Positions 1-12,500 of a DNA stretch of 64,000 nt are shown here, piece by piece (within the stretch, counting starts at the first letter, position 1; every line of letters starts with the position of its first letter). A program made the position numbers and the translations under genes. Under the pieces are notes generated by a model. It did no database searches, was not told the DNA's origin, and was given only the letters and a program-made list of their open reading frames with translations. The DNA lies in NCBI RefSeq assembly GCF_964019385.1, contig NC_088644.1:36195706-36259705 (forward strand), in the 5' to 3' direction. Source of the DNA: Sycon ciliatum (taxonomy: Eukaryota > Porifera > Calcarea > Leucosolenida > Sycettidae).

Positions 1-544
1 AGCGAGCAGCCAGAACATAAAGAACAGCGCACAGTGACAAGTACCGCTGCCTATGTAAAGGATGCTTTGAGAGCGGTGAGAAATTGTTGGACTCGCAAAA
101 GAAAAAAGCAGTTGATTCGCTCACATAACGGCAAATTTGAAGTTTACAATGTACATTTGTTGCTGCGTGTACAGAAATACTGCTCGTGGTGTGTGAGATT
201 TACGGCTTGTTGTTGTTGTTGTTTATTTTACTTCACCAAATGAACAGGCAGAGATGCCTTCTCACCTGCCCATAGGACAGGTTCTCACAGAATGATGAAG
301 GGATTATATGCAAGGGAAAACAAGAAATGATAATAATAATAATTATAACTTATAAGACAGAAAGGACCAAAAGAAGAAAGGGAAAAATTTATATCAAGAA
401 CAATTTCATGGAGTCAGAAATAGAAAGACAATAATTTCATGGTGTCAAAGAATAGAAAGACAATCTCATGGAGTCAGGAACACGTGGTTGATTTTATAGA
501 CATGCATGCACAAGTGATTGATAGATGAGAAGGTTGGAATTTAT

Positions 545-745
545 GGCAGATAATAAAAGTTTAACGAGGACAAAGTAAGTATATCAATGGCAGAAAGAGC
601 TTTTCGGAAGGGACCAGGGACACGTATCACTCTAAAATCAGAGGGGAGAGCGTTCCAGAGAATGCTTCCCCAAAACATCATGCTCGATCGTACCGCAGGC
701 CCACGGAGAAAGGGAACTTGAAGCAAGTTTGACACTTGTCCCCGT
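545..745 (-). pseudogene. 3'-end remnant of a non-LTR retrotransposon reverse transcriptase
   Basis: The minus frame reads SNLLQVPFLRGPAVRSS followed by LWNALPSDFRVIRVPGPFRKAL. This is the typical C-terminal tail of LINE (CR1/Jockey-like) ORF2 proteins: a basic-aromatic stretch, W-N-x-L-P and a phenylalanine-lysine end. No catalytic YxDD segment is nearby, so it is a short 5'-truncated relic. It lies downstream of the last recognised SPEF2 exon. Confidence 0.5.
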
Positions 746-929
746 GTGGTGCGCTGATCCTCCGGAACAGTCTCTGGGGCCGTTCGGGTGAATACTGTGA
801 CTGTTGAAGAAGGGGCTACAGGAGGAGCTTCTTGACATTGGTTTTCAAAATGGCTGACCTGGGACAGTAGCATGATGTCATCTACCCCCACCCCGCCTTG
901 ATCCCGGCCGCAACCCCCCCTCAGCCAAA

Positions 930-1086
930 TCCTGGACACGCCACTGCAGGTGGTCTCCTTATCCAAGGTCATTTGGCTGGAAATAGCATCCCTTGGTCCT
1001 GGTTTCAGTGGTCTTTTAGAACAGGCGGTCGCCTTATCCGAGTGGTCGCCTTGATAGGTTTTACTTTCTAGTAAGTCAATACTAGT
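930..1086. mobile_element. TIR element fragment of the GGTCGCCTTA family
   Basis: It contains GGTCGCCTTATCC-type motifs and a segment matching the copy at 13.61-13.82 kb in inverse orientation, including the shared core AGGACCAAGGGATGCTATTT. The end reads as the complement of CAGTAAAACCT. Other relatives lie at 15.2 and 26.6 kb. It is non-coding. Confidence 0.55.
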
Positions 1087-1158
1087 GCTACACTTGACTA
1101 GCAATGTACAGTGCATTGTGCTTGTTGAAAGTGGTCATTGCCGGTGACTTCACAGTAC

Positions 1159-3556
1159 CTGTGCTTGCTTCACCGTGTTCGGAAAGCCATCCAAGATCCA
1201 ACCCATGTCCTTGTCCAGAGTTCTGCCATACAGACACACAGTGAGGAGGTCAAGGGTAACCCACAACAAGCCACATCGCCACACCACCATCAATATTCCA
1301 TACACAAAGCTTGGACACTATGAGACTAACTCTCTTCTCACCAGATCAAACATATAGAACTAAGCAGTTCAGAAGTTCAGAAGCTTTGCAATTTCAAAAC
1401 ATTTTTCTACAGGAAGGTCAGTGGTTTGCACCAACTATCAGCCATATCAAGAGTACATAACCTCCAAGAGTGTGCAACTCCAGCTATGCGGTCTGCGATG
1501 GCAGGACAGTGCTTCACTTCACGTGACAAACTCGTACACATTATTTGCTCCCTATGTACGATGATACAGGGTTGTATGCAACCCTTCTTCGGGTTTGACT
1601 CTGCTATGGTCACTTTGCGCTGTTTGCCAGCGTAACCTTATAAGTTATAAAGCCAGTGTCACATGATGTGATACATATGTGCAGTAATGCTATACAAGCA
1701 AACAGTGGCTGGCAAGTTTGAGCATTTCCGTAAGTCAACGGCAACTCTGCTTTGTGTAGCAGTTGCGTGTACACCCAAGATTACCGCAACAGAATAGGCA
1801 CTTACTGAAGCTCCATGGCAAGCAGCTCCATTAGAACCTTGTCTGGCACAGACCATCCGACTGCAAGATATTCCACAATCTTGCGTCCAACAACGGCTCT
1901 TGGTGAGAACTGCGCGCAGAAATCAAGATCACAATCCACACCATGGTGTAGAAATGCTGAATTCTGTAATTTCACAAATTTTCGGTATACTTTTATTTTT
2001 GGTACTTGCGGTGCGTCTGTTTCACACCTAAAATTTCAATACACCAAACAAACACTAACACACATAATCCAATAGGGAACTGCTTCTCTGTACCTAAAAT
2101 TTCTGTTCACCTAACCTGGCCTGTTGCCTTCATAATATTGAGCACCAAAAATTTCTGAAATTAGAGCATATTGTTCCAGTGCACTCAAAACGTAATTCGT
2201 TGCTTCAAAAACATGGATGCAGCGAATGGGGTTTTCGGTCATTGACCTCTTGGTGGTAGGTCTGATCTGCATGCCTCACATTGTTTAAGAGCTGCATCTG
2301 TGCCTTGATCCTAGAGGGCGGTGGCGTTCCTACAGATGCGGAAAGCTCAGTCTAGCAGAATTTCATGTGAACCGTGAATTTTTCGGATCACCCGACATGC
2401 AAGCTCAAACAATATAGTTATAGTCACTCGAAGGTCACTCAAGTACAAGACTGAAGTGAGTATTGCCCTGACTTTATTGCCTTGCCGCTCAATGACAGCG
2501 GATACTTGGACAGATCTAGCCCATGAGACTGGCTTGCCGGTATAGACAAGGCCTAGGGATACTAAAGTAAGTCACAGCTCTTCCCTTGGAGGCTGAGGAA
2601 CTTTGCTTGCTGGACAGCATGGCAAGGAAGGCCCTAACTGCAGGTTGAGCTCGCAAGCCTGGTGCTACAAACCTCCACCACCACTTACCACAGGTTGAGG
2701 AATGCTGCGGTCTAGTGTTCACCGTGGATCTCGATGACCATGCTCGCATCCCTTTCACCCTGTGGCTGAAGGATCGTGCTGATGTCCCTGCCCTGGCTAC
2801 TGTCCCTAGAACCACTTTCATGCCAACTGCTTTTCGTTGTCATGTGCTTCGCCTGTGAGAGCATGAATTCCGATGCTACAATTCTTCACTCCCGCCAAGC
2901 TATTTCTTTTTAAGCTTTCGGGATGGAAAAAGGATCACAATTATTAAAGAGTGGTTACCGGCATTCGGACCACGCCATGGAGTTCGTCTCACCTTCAACC
3001 AGGAGCCGGAGAAGTCAGGATCGATGACTTCAATCTCAGGATCTGCAGGTAGATTGACCAGCCCGTTGATTGGACACACTTGCGAGGTTCCATGCGTGAC
3101 AACGGGCATGGGCGTCGCAGGAGTTCTGACGGATTCCGGTCGTGATGGAGTCTTAAGCCTGACTGACTTTGACGACTTGGTAGCCACTGATGCAGAACTC
3201 TTCAAAGCTTCCTCTTGCGATGGGAGAGCAGCATCTGGAGAAACAGCAACCGATTGTGCTGATGCGTTCTGGAGCTCCGTCCTCTCAACTCGTTCTCGTT
3301 GGAATTGCTTGCTTCTCTCTCGCAGGTTTCTCATGGTTGCTGCAAACTCAGCCTTCTGGTCTTCAAATACCTTCACAGCTGATTCCACCAGGTAGTCCAT
3401 TGTGATGATCTTCAACGGATACTCTGTATTATGGGTGCCGACCAAACACACATACGCACATACACACATGCACGCTCACGCACACATACACACATGCACA
3501 CATACACACATACATACACACATGAGATCCCACGCACGCCCACGTGCATACACACA

Positions 3557-3592
<36 letters not shown>

Positions 3593-6500
3593 ACGTTGTA
3601 TAGATGAGAGCCCGAAGGAAATCTCGGTTCACCCAGCACTCTTCGTGATCTCTTCAACTCAGTATTGTAACAGCGGCTTGTGTCATGATTTCAGAATCTT
3701 GAAACGGCGGGGGTAACCGCACGGTAGTTGTTGCATCTTTCCTAAGCCCTGTCCATATATGGCATGTGGTGAGCAAGTTCTTTTCAGAGAATGACAGGGT
3801 CCAGTGCAGAAGTCCCATCATGGTTCTGCTGCCGAACGCATCATCTGGACGAGGATTTGATATTACACTGTTCCATGTTTTAGAAAAACCTCAGTCCAGC
3901 AATACTTCTACACAGGTCTGCATCTAGGCCTATGGCGAAGAGCCCACCATACAGGCACAGCAAGCTTAAAACATTGTCATGGCGTCAAACAGGCTCTAGC
4001 CACTCTCTCACCTTCTCTCACTCTCTTCAATAGTGCCGTTTTCCCGGCAAAGGGCTTGCCCAGGACAACGCCTCGCACACGATGCCGTGGCATTTCAACT
4101 TTCGGTGGCAATGCCTCCGGCTTCTTCTGTTTTGCGGCAAGATAACATGAAACATACAATTTGATTTCTATCCGTAGCACACATCGAAGGAACAGAGTCG
4201 CAAGAGGTCGAGGAAGAATAGGCGGCTTGGCTGGCTGGGTAGACAGTCATATGGAGGAGGGATGGGTGAACGGGTGGATGGGTGGATGTATGGATGGATG
4301 TATGGATGGATAGATGGATGGATGGATGGATGGATGGATGGATGGATGGATGGATGGATGGATGGATGGGTGGATGGATGGGTGGATGGATTGATAGATG
4401 GATTGATGGATATATGGGTGAAAGGGCGGATGGACGGATGGATGGACGGATGGATGGATGGATGAATGGAGGGATGGATGGATGGATGGATGGATGGATG
4501 AAAACTGCAACGCTTGACTCACTGCCTTGTTCTTATCCTTCGACCAGTCCTCCAAGGCGCGCAAGATGTTCATCATGAGGAAATTCCCCGGCTTGTCGGC
4601 CTCAAAGTGCATTATTTTGCGCAGAGCGCTCACTGCATTCGATGGTGCCTCTTCTCCTGAACTTTCAGCATTTGCTTCACTGGCTACGGGTAATGGACTA
4701 AACGCCCACTCATCACCGTAGTTCTGAAACGAAATGGAACATTGATACCAAGGTTAGCCCAGCCACATGCTCAATATCGGCATAGTGCCATGAGTATGAA
4801 ACATGCAAGGAGAGAAAAAATGCAACTAACTGCCCATTTTGGGGTTCGAACCTTGGAATCTATATCCACACAAGCTCTACAAAATAAATACTCCTAACTG
4901 TGAAAAATATACATTCTATCAAATACCGTATTAAAGTCTTGTATAAAAGCCGCACTTGAATAGAAGCCGCCCTCGAATAGAAGCGGCAATTTTGGGCCCA
5001 TCAAATCACACATAAGCCTGGTTTTAGTGTTGACATACATAGAAATACCTGTCTTGTATAGAAGCCTGTCTCATATAGAAGCCTGCAAAATTTCACCAAG
5101 AAAGTCATAGAAGCCGCAGCTTTTATACAAGACTTTACGGTAATGCAACTCCTACATTACGTTATGGCACATGCCATTCGCATTGCAACAGCGTACACAT
5201 GCGTGAGATAAACTAGCCTAAATGTGTTTGACATCTTGCAAGTATAGAGTACTAGCAGCTGCCCAGAGAGTGCGTGGGGATTCTAGTGCATGTCTCTGAA
5301 ATGAGATATCGATGCGATGCAATGGAACATTGCCATACGTGTACGGCCATACCCTTACCAACTCTACCTTAGCGTTCAGAGTGGGACGGACGCAGCACAT
5401 GAAAACTACATGGACAGCCTAACACAACACTGAGAACACTAATCCAGACCACCACCCTGTTGCTTCCAAGATCTCTAGAATGTGGGTTCAGTAAGTGTGT
5501 GTGTGCCGGATACTGTGAATATCACGGGCGTGCGCATACACTGGGTAACACAAACACATGCTCACCAGGTAATTCTTGCGGTCAATTTCGTTCAACAGCG
5601 TATCCACAGCGTCTGACGTCTTCTTGGCTTCCTCCTTTGTTAAGATATGCCAGTCGGTGTCCTGCAAGAAGTACACACGCACTGCCTCATCGAAACTAGA
5701 ACTGTTGTGGAGAATATCATTTCAAGTGCTTTTTCGCTCCAACTTATATCATTTTTAAAATGGTGGTATTTGGACCAAAAGCACAGGTGTACATATCCTG
5801 CTATGTTAGTGATAAACCAAAGTGTCAGTGAGGGTATCATGGATGCAGCTAACGAGGTTTCACTTCCAGTCGGATATTAGTCGTGAGCTGACCATCCCGA
5901 CCTCGCCGATAGGTGCTGCCTCTGCTACCTGGGTATAATCAGGCATGCTGGTGGCCTGGCACGAGTCTAACTTCTCTAAGCTGGTTGTGTTTCTCAACAA
6001 AGTTGTATGGACGGTGGATGCGCGAACTACACTTTTAGTCATTCACAAAGCCCAAGCCCATCCATTGATTCAATTCCGAAGTAAACAAAATTTTGATTCA
6101 GTGGACCCCTGAAATAGAACTGCAGGAAGCACCAAACCTGACCAAGTAGACCGCATTGCTTGTTCTGGATAAGCTGCTGCCATTCGCAAACTTACATCCG
6201 GTATGCTGTTGGGGAACATTGGCTTTCCGTACATGAAGAGTAGCTTCACTGTTTGCTTCACCAACTCGGGCATATCCCTGCAGACAAAAAGCAGACACAG
6301 CATGTCAGATGCCGCCTTTCTGCCGAAGGCAATCAGCTCAGTATCATCAGCGTTCGCTTGAATCCAGTGTGAACCGTTAGAGCAATGGGCAATGGGACGG
6401 TATTTGACTTACTGGAACGTTTGCTTCTTCATCTTGGCGTCGCGGATAGCTAGGTCCACTATCTCTCGTGTTAGCTGGTAGAGACAGGAAAAGATGCAAA

Positions 6501-9500
6501 GAAATAGAGAATTAGGCGCTGCCCTAAGGCTTGGGTGGAGGGGGGGGGGGTGGTAAGGGGCTAGTATGCCCTCTAGATCAGCCAAGTTCTTACATGTAAT
6601 GCTATCACATGATACTCCTACATGATACTGTACCCTTTTCGCCAGTTTTGGCTACTACTATAATAGTGCCGTGCAAATAGGAAAATGTGCCAAGAGCTGT
6701 GGACAGCAACAAGGCCAAGCACAATGAAATGCTACATGCATGTATTTGGGAACAGGCATGGGCATGAATTGTGCAGGCAAACCTGAACCTCTGACCGTTT
6801 GCCCGTCACAATAAAGTCTGGCAAGGCCATCATGCAGGAAAACACACTGACTGTTAGTAACCACCGTATCCACCAACATGCGAAGTACTCGATCAAATAA
6901 AACGTGGAGTATGCATCCAAGACGTGCTAGAGCTGATTGGCAGTTAGTTGTAGAACGTCAGTACCGTCGGTCAGTGTCGTGCAATGTTATCGAATGAGCT
7001 GATTGTCCAGAAACTGGTGGTGTTATGACACTTGTAGTTATTTGGTCCTTTTTTCTTTTCCATAATTATAATCAATCCACCTTACCTTTTTGCAGAATCT
7101 GACGTTCTCGTCGTGCTGTTTCATTCTCAGGTTCACGCGATACGATTCAATCTGCTGCACCGCCAGGCTGACGCGGTTCTGGAAGTCCTCGACCTCTCGC
7201 TGCAGTTGTCTCTGCCGGGTGAATGATACACAGTACAAGAAGAACACAAATATAAATAACAACATGGTGGGTGCATGGACGTGTGCTCACCATATTTAAT
7301 GTGGCTCGCGTACCGACGCTGACTTGTATCTGAGTGACAACAATACTCTAAGAGCAAAAACAGCAGGGCTGGTAACTCATTGGATTACGGACTCGGCTAG
7401 CCCAGTGAGTCGTGCTTCACCTTCCCACTTTTCTGGACCATAACCTCAGGCAGCATCACTGGAACAGACACATAGCCAGTGAGAGGCACCTGTGGCATGA
7501 CATCATTCAGCCTGTGGCATGACATCATTCAGCATGTGGCATGACATTATTCAGCCTGTAGCATGACATCATTCAGCCTGTAGCATGACATCATTCAGCC
7601 TGTGGCATAACATCATTCAGCCTGTGGCATGACATGATTCAGCATGCGCATGTTTGGGCCAAATGGTCTACATGGTAGGGATCCCAATCCAGTGTCAACC
7701 GTGCAGCCAGAGTTGCACCCCCCCCCCCCCCCCCCCCTAATAGGTGGACCAGCTACGCCACTGCTGGTTCTGTATTGGTCATTCATATTCTGATGCCTTT
7801 TCTGCAGAGGCCGTGTGTTTGTTTTTTCGTGTGTGTGTGTGGGGGGGGGGGGCTTGAGACAGTCCAAAGACTCAAAGAGCATGTGTATGGCTGATGTGGT
7901 CAGTAAGTATGTGCCGTGTTTACCTCGAGCCTCACTAATTTCTCGCTCATAATCTCCTCGTGGCTGCGCTCGCGATACTCCGCACTTGCATTGCTGTAGG
8001 CACACACAGTGGAACAGGATACACATTACGGACACCAGTACATGTCATTGATTAGTGTAGTTGGACACGAGCATCCTTGCTATTGTGGCCACACATACAC
8101 ATCAATATTGTAAAGCAACGTGCTGTTATTGGTGTTGCTCTGTGGCACATGCATGCACTCTGTAGTGCATCTACATGCACTCTGTAGTGCATGCATGCAC
8201 TCTGTAGTGCATCTACATGCTGTTTGGTGTCATGTTTTTAAAGTCTCGAAGTTAATGTGCAGTGTTCCCAGTGAAGTAGTTGGGTTGGGTTACCAACAGC
8301 TGGTTTAAACCCAAGCATCTAAGGCCATGTATACGACCTATCCCTTGATAGAACACTACACAGCACACTGGGTTGAGGACTGGCTCAGCAAGGAAATACT
8401 GGCAAAAGCCCCCGTTAAACCCAAAGCAAAGTAGATAGAGTCTTCAGCAAGGGGTCCTATTGTGATGTCTGGCCGCTCCTATTTCATATCACGTAAGCTG
8501 TTGTGACTGCTTAGTTAAGGCTGCGCTCACACAACAAGTAATGCAACAGTGATCTAGATATCAAGTTGTGCCAATTTCGGCGACAGTAGGTCTGAAATAT
8601 GAGCAGCTTACTTCATAGCCAGGATGCTGGTGATGGCCTCCTTTGACATCTGCATAGATCAGATGGAGAAGAGGAGAGCATTTCTCACACTAACAGCCTT
8701 CAACATGACCTGGAACATGGTCTTGTCTGAAATGGATAGTGGCCGTGAACGGTCACTGCACCCACATGAATTTATGTTCATTGAAACGTTTACAGGACTT
8801 TGGGTTGACCTTGGATAATTACAACAAGAAAAGGTGTCTCATGTTCTACTGACTGCACACCCAACCACTGTATAACATGCAACAACTACAACAATGATGT
8901 CACTATTCATCTCAATGATGTCACTATCCATCTCAATGATGTCAGTGTATATTATGTCTCAATGATGTCACCAGCAGATGTACATTGTAACTCACCTCCT
9001 CCATTCTGTTTTCCACTCGTTCCTGCGCAGCACACTTGACGGATACCCGGCACCTGGTGATGTCCTCCTGGAGAGCCTGGCGCTGGTGACATATACACAA
9101 CACCAGGTGAAAGTATCCTTCAGGAAATCGCAACAGTAGACATCGCTTGCACCACAGTACCCCGGTAAATGATAGGACAACCGGTGGTGCTGTACAGATC
9201 CACTGCAAACTAGTAGTCAGCATAAGCACAACTGGTAAACCGCTGGTTGGCTTGGGTCGTCATCAGTTGGTTTTGGAGCACAAGTATGAACCCGTATCAT
9301 GAAAGAACTCGATGTTCCTCCCACAACTGATGAATGACTTGGCAGTATTCCGGCTACAATCATGCACTGCAAGACAAACTGGATGGATGTCGTGTAAGTA
9401 TTGCGGTGATCATGAAGCATGCTCGTTGGTATGAGCCGTGTGAGACTAAAGTAAATGCCCATTATCGGGTGTGATAGTAGCATAACCATATCATCCACGG

Positions 9501-12500
9501 TACACAGTGACATGCAAACCCTTCACATCACATTGTGCTTTAAAATATATGTATTATCATGTGTATACAACACAGGCATGTGCAAATCAAGTACATTAGC
9601 CAGTATATGTATATGACATGCATAAGGGTTAAACACAGCCATAACAAGCTAGCTGCAAGGTACCTGGCTTTTTTGAACCAGATTATGCAAGCCCTCGAGA
9701 TAGAATCGCCGGTTCCTGATGCTCTCCTGAACAAACCAAAACAAAGGGACAGCAAAACAGAATGATCAGCAGAAACGACACGCAGCCTTGTGAGTTGGCA
9801 CGTTCCTCCAATCCTGTATCTATCCCCCTATGATAGTCTGAGAATTTACTAGCCACTTCGAAGCATGGTAACAAAAAAGGCACAGCAACGGTAGGCTTCA
9901 GGGCACAGCCAAACAAGGCCATGCCACGTGAATCAGCTTCCCTACCCAGCCGAACCCCTAGCCAGTATTACTCCAGCCTTGTTGCCACGGAAGCGTAGGA
10001 TCGTTGTCAAGAGAATTCATTTTCGTAACAAGCGGTTCACCCGAGATGCATTTGTACTCTTCCGCTACCTTCATTCCGTCTATGTACTGGCACAACAGCA
10101 AGGAATGGCTTTTGTATAGATAAAGTTGAAGAGATGCTGTTACCAGCTATGAGTACTGCTCCACATGACAAATAAACGAAAAATGTGAGCAAATTGACAT
10201 ACCGCCTTGTCGGCTCGCTTAGCTTGTAGCTTCTCCTGGATGCAGGCGTGCTGTGCTTCACTCCACTCCTCCGTGTCCCTCTCGACATTGTCCGGGTCTT
10301 CCCGCATGAACATTGGCATCGAGCGGCGCCGAGGTCTCAACATCTTCCTGGTTTTTGCCCTCTGTAGGAGACAATAGACACGTACAGAGGTATTGTTATG
10401 TTCACAAAACAATAGTGCACGTGTGTGCACCCCCCCCCCCCCCCTCGCCGGTCGAAGCATATGGGCGTGGGGTTGAATTTCAGTTCTCATAATAGCTGAT
10501 GAGTTCAAATATTTTAACATTCTGGCTGAAGGACCACACATTCAACTACACTGTCATCAATGCTTTAGGGCTATTGCACCACCAGTCAAATGCGAGTAAA
10601 CTCTACGACTGAAGGCAAAAGGAGAAGTCAAGAAGTCAAGGAACAGAGTAGGCATGTTAACAGTGCATGGATAGAGGCAATGGCTTCCCTGCGTGCACAG
10701 AAGACACACGGTGGAGTGACAGAGGAAGAATGAATCCATGAAAACAAAAACCGACACAGACAATTATAGGACACTTGGAATCACATAAAATACCTCATAC
10801 AGTATATTACCTTGTCCTCCTCTAAGCGCATTTCCAGCATTCTGCTTTGAAGCGTCTCTTGGACACGAGCCTTGTACTCGTCATCTGATTGGGTCGCTGT
10901 CACTTCCCCAGTCCTGTTCTTACACTGCTCAAGAGCGATGAGAAGCTGGTCACATTTCAGTGTAGGTCTATCCAGCATGGACACCTTGACGGCGGGAGAG
11001 ATCTCTTGTGCCGCGTCGATTTGTTCCGACGACAGCGGAGCTTTCGTGTGCCTGTGGTCCTGCCGCAGGAGGTGTGGGTGCACGTACGGGCGACTCTGCT
11101 CAAACTGTTCGCTTCTCTGGCGCCGTTCGGCCAGCGCGGCATGCGGCTGCGCTTCTGCTTCTCGACTCTGAACTTGTGACAGGAAAAGCTCCTCTGTTCG
11201 GGAGTAGTGGTCAGAGGACTCGCCGAGAATGGCTCTCTTCAGCGGCCTGCGGAGCACAGCCATAGGAGAGAGACAACTAGTCATCAGACCAAACACGCTG
11301 TGATTGGCTCATGGCATGAAACCAGCATTGAATCTCAAGGCAGACGTCAGGCGAAATAGCACGTCATAGTACATTTGAGATCAGCGGGAAGAAGATGACG
11401 ACGTCCACTAATTTAGTATCTGTGCACACGAATCTGCTGTGTGTGTGACTCTGTGTGTCAGCTATGATATCATCTTCTGTGGTTCCATGCCTAGCATGTA
11501 CGTCTGAACCATCCTGCAAAGTTTGAATGACGTAGGTTGAGCGATCGCTCCGCGAAACATACTTTTTGAAATTCTCTTCATAGTATATCTTCCACCATTG
11601 AAATTTCGAATTTCTTCAAAAAAAGTGCTGAGAGGGGTGGCTTGCAACCTCGATATGGTTTGTTCCAGGCATGCTTTGGAGCCATCTTCTGTTGAAGTAG
11701 TGGCGAGGATCTGCCCTGCAACTGCTACAACAAAAAATGATTCGATCTGAGAAAGGGTGAGACCGCGAATCTCGGTTGAATATTGAGTATTTCAAGCCTT
11801 TTCACGACGAAGATGGAGTTCTTTTTGGAGATGGACGTCGCGGCAAAGGACATGGTGTCCGACTTCTGGCGTCTGGTGAAGCCAGGGATCATTTGTCCAG
11901 CCAGGTCGGCAGCCTAACCGTCGGTAAGCTTGTGTTTGGATCCCGTTCTGCTCGATGTGGTAGATCACAAACAATTTGATATCGCACAAATTGATCTCAG
12001 CATCGTGCGTACGGTATTTTATATTCAAAAAATCTCAAAGTGTCTCTGTGTGGCCGTCCTATGCCACGAGAAACTCCAATCAGGCTCCTATGTCCTCTGC
12101 CTTCATGATTGAATGTCCACTTCGTTTGAACAACGAACACAACAATCGAGGACGGCTTTGCAATGAAAAATACAGCTATACTGGAACTGAAAAAAAGAAG
12201 AAAAAACGTGCTCAGGATGAGACTCGAGTACACGCATGCTCTCTCAGCAGGTGAAACGCAAATTTTTGTGAAAAATGCGTGTCGCCGACTGACCAGTAAT
12301 TTCGCCTGACGTCAAATTTCTGCTGAAATTGTTGCACCTGCACAAGCAAGTACCCGGGAGTATAAGGGGCTGGGTAAGTGCTATGTATGCCAGACATACA
12401 TGCAGCAACTCAACATAGTGAGCACAGTGCCATCAAAGACAACCTTGGCATAGGATTCTAGTGCATCATTCAAGTTGTGTTAAAGAACAGACCAGTCAGT

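Noticed and set aside
3402-3716. His/Thr-rich frames in the (CA)n tract
   Set aside because: Microsatellite translations; the same holds for the TG/CA tracts at 20.9, 24.1, 30.1, 33.9 and 58.7 kb.
4247-4633. Long SIHP/WMDG-repeat reading frames
   Set aside because: They are translations of the (GGAT)n microsatellite. Only 4523-4633 of this frame overlaps a real SPEF2 exon.
4840-4885. B-box-like GGGTTCGAACC as a tRNA gene
   Set aside because: Only a B box is seen; no A box or stems at the right distance.
6658-6920. Extra SPEF2 exon between 6474 and 7086
   Set aside because: No acceptor/donor pair keeps phase. The flanking exons join directly (RFCKK to LTREIVDL) in a way that matches the family.
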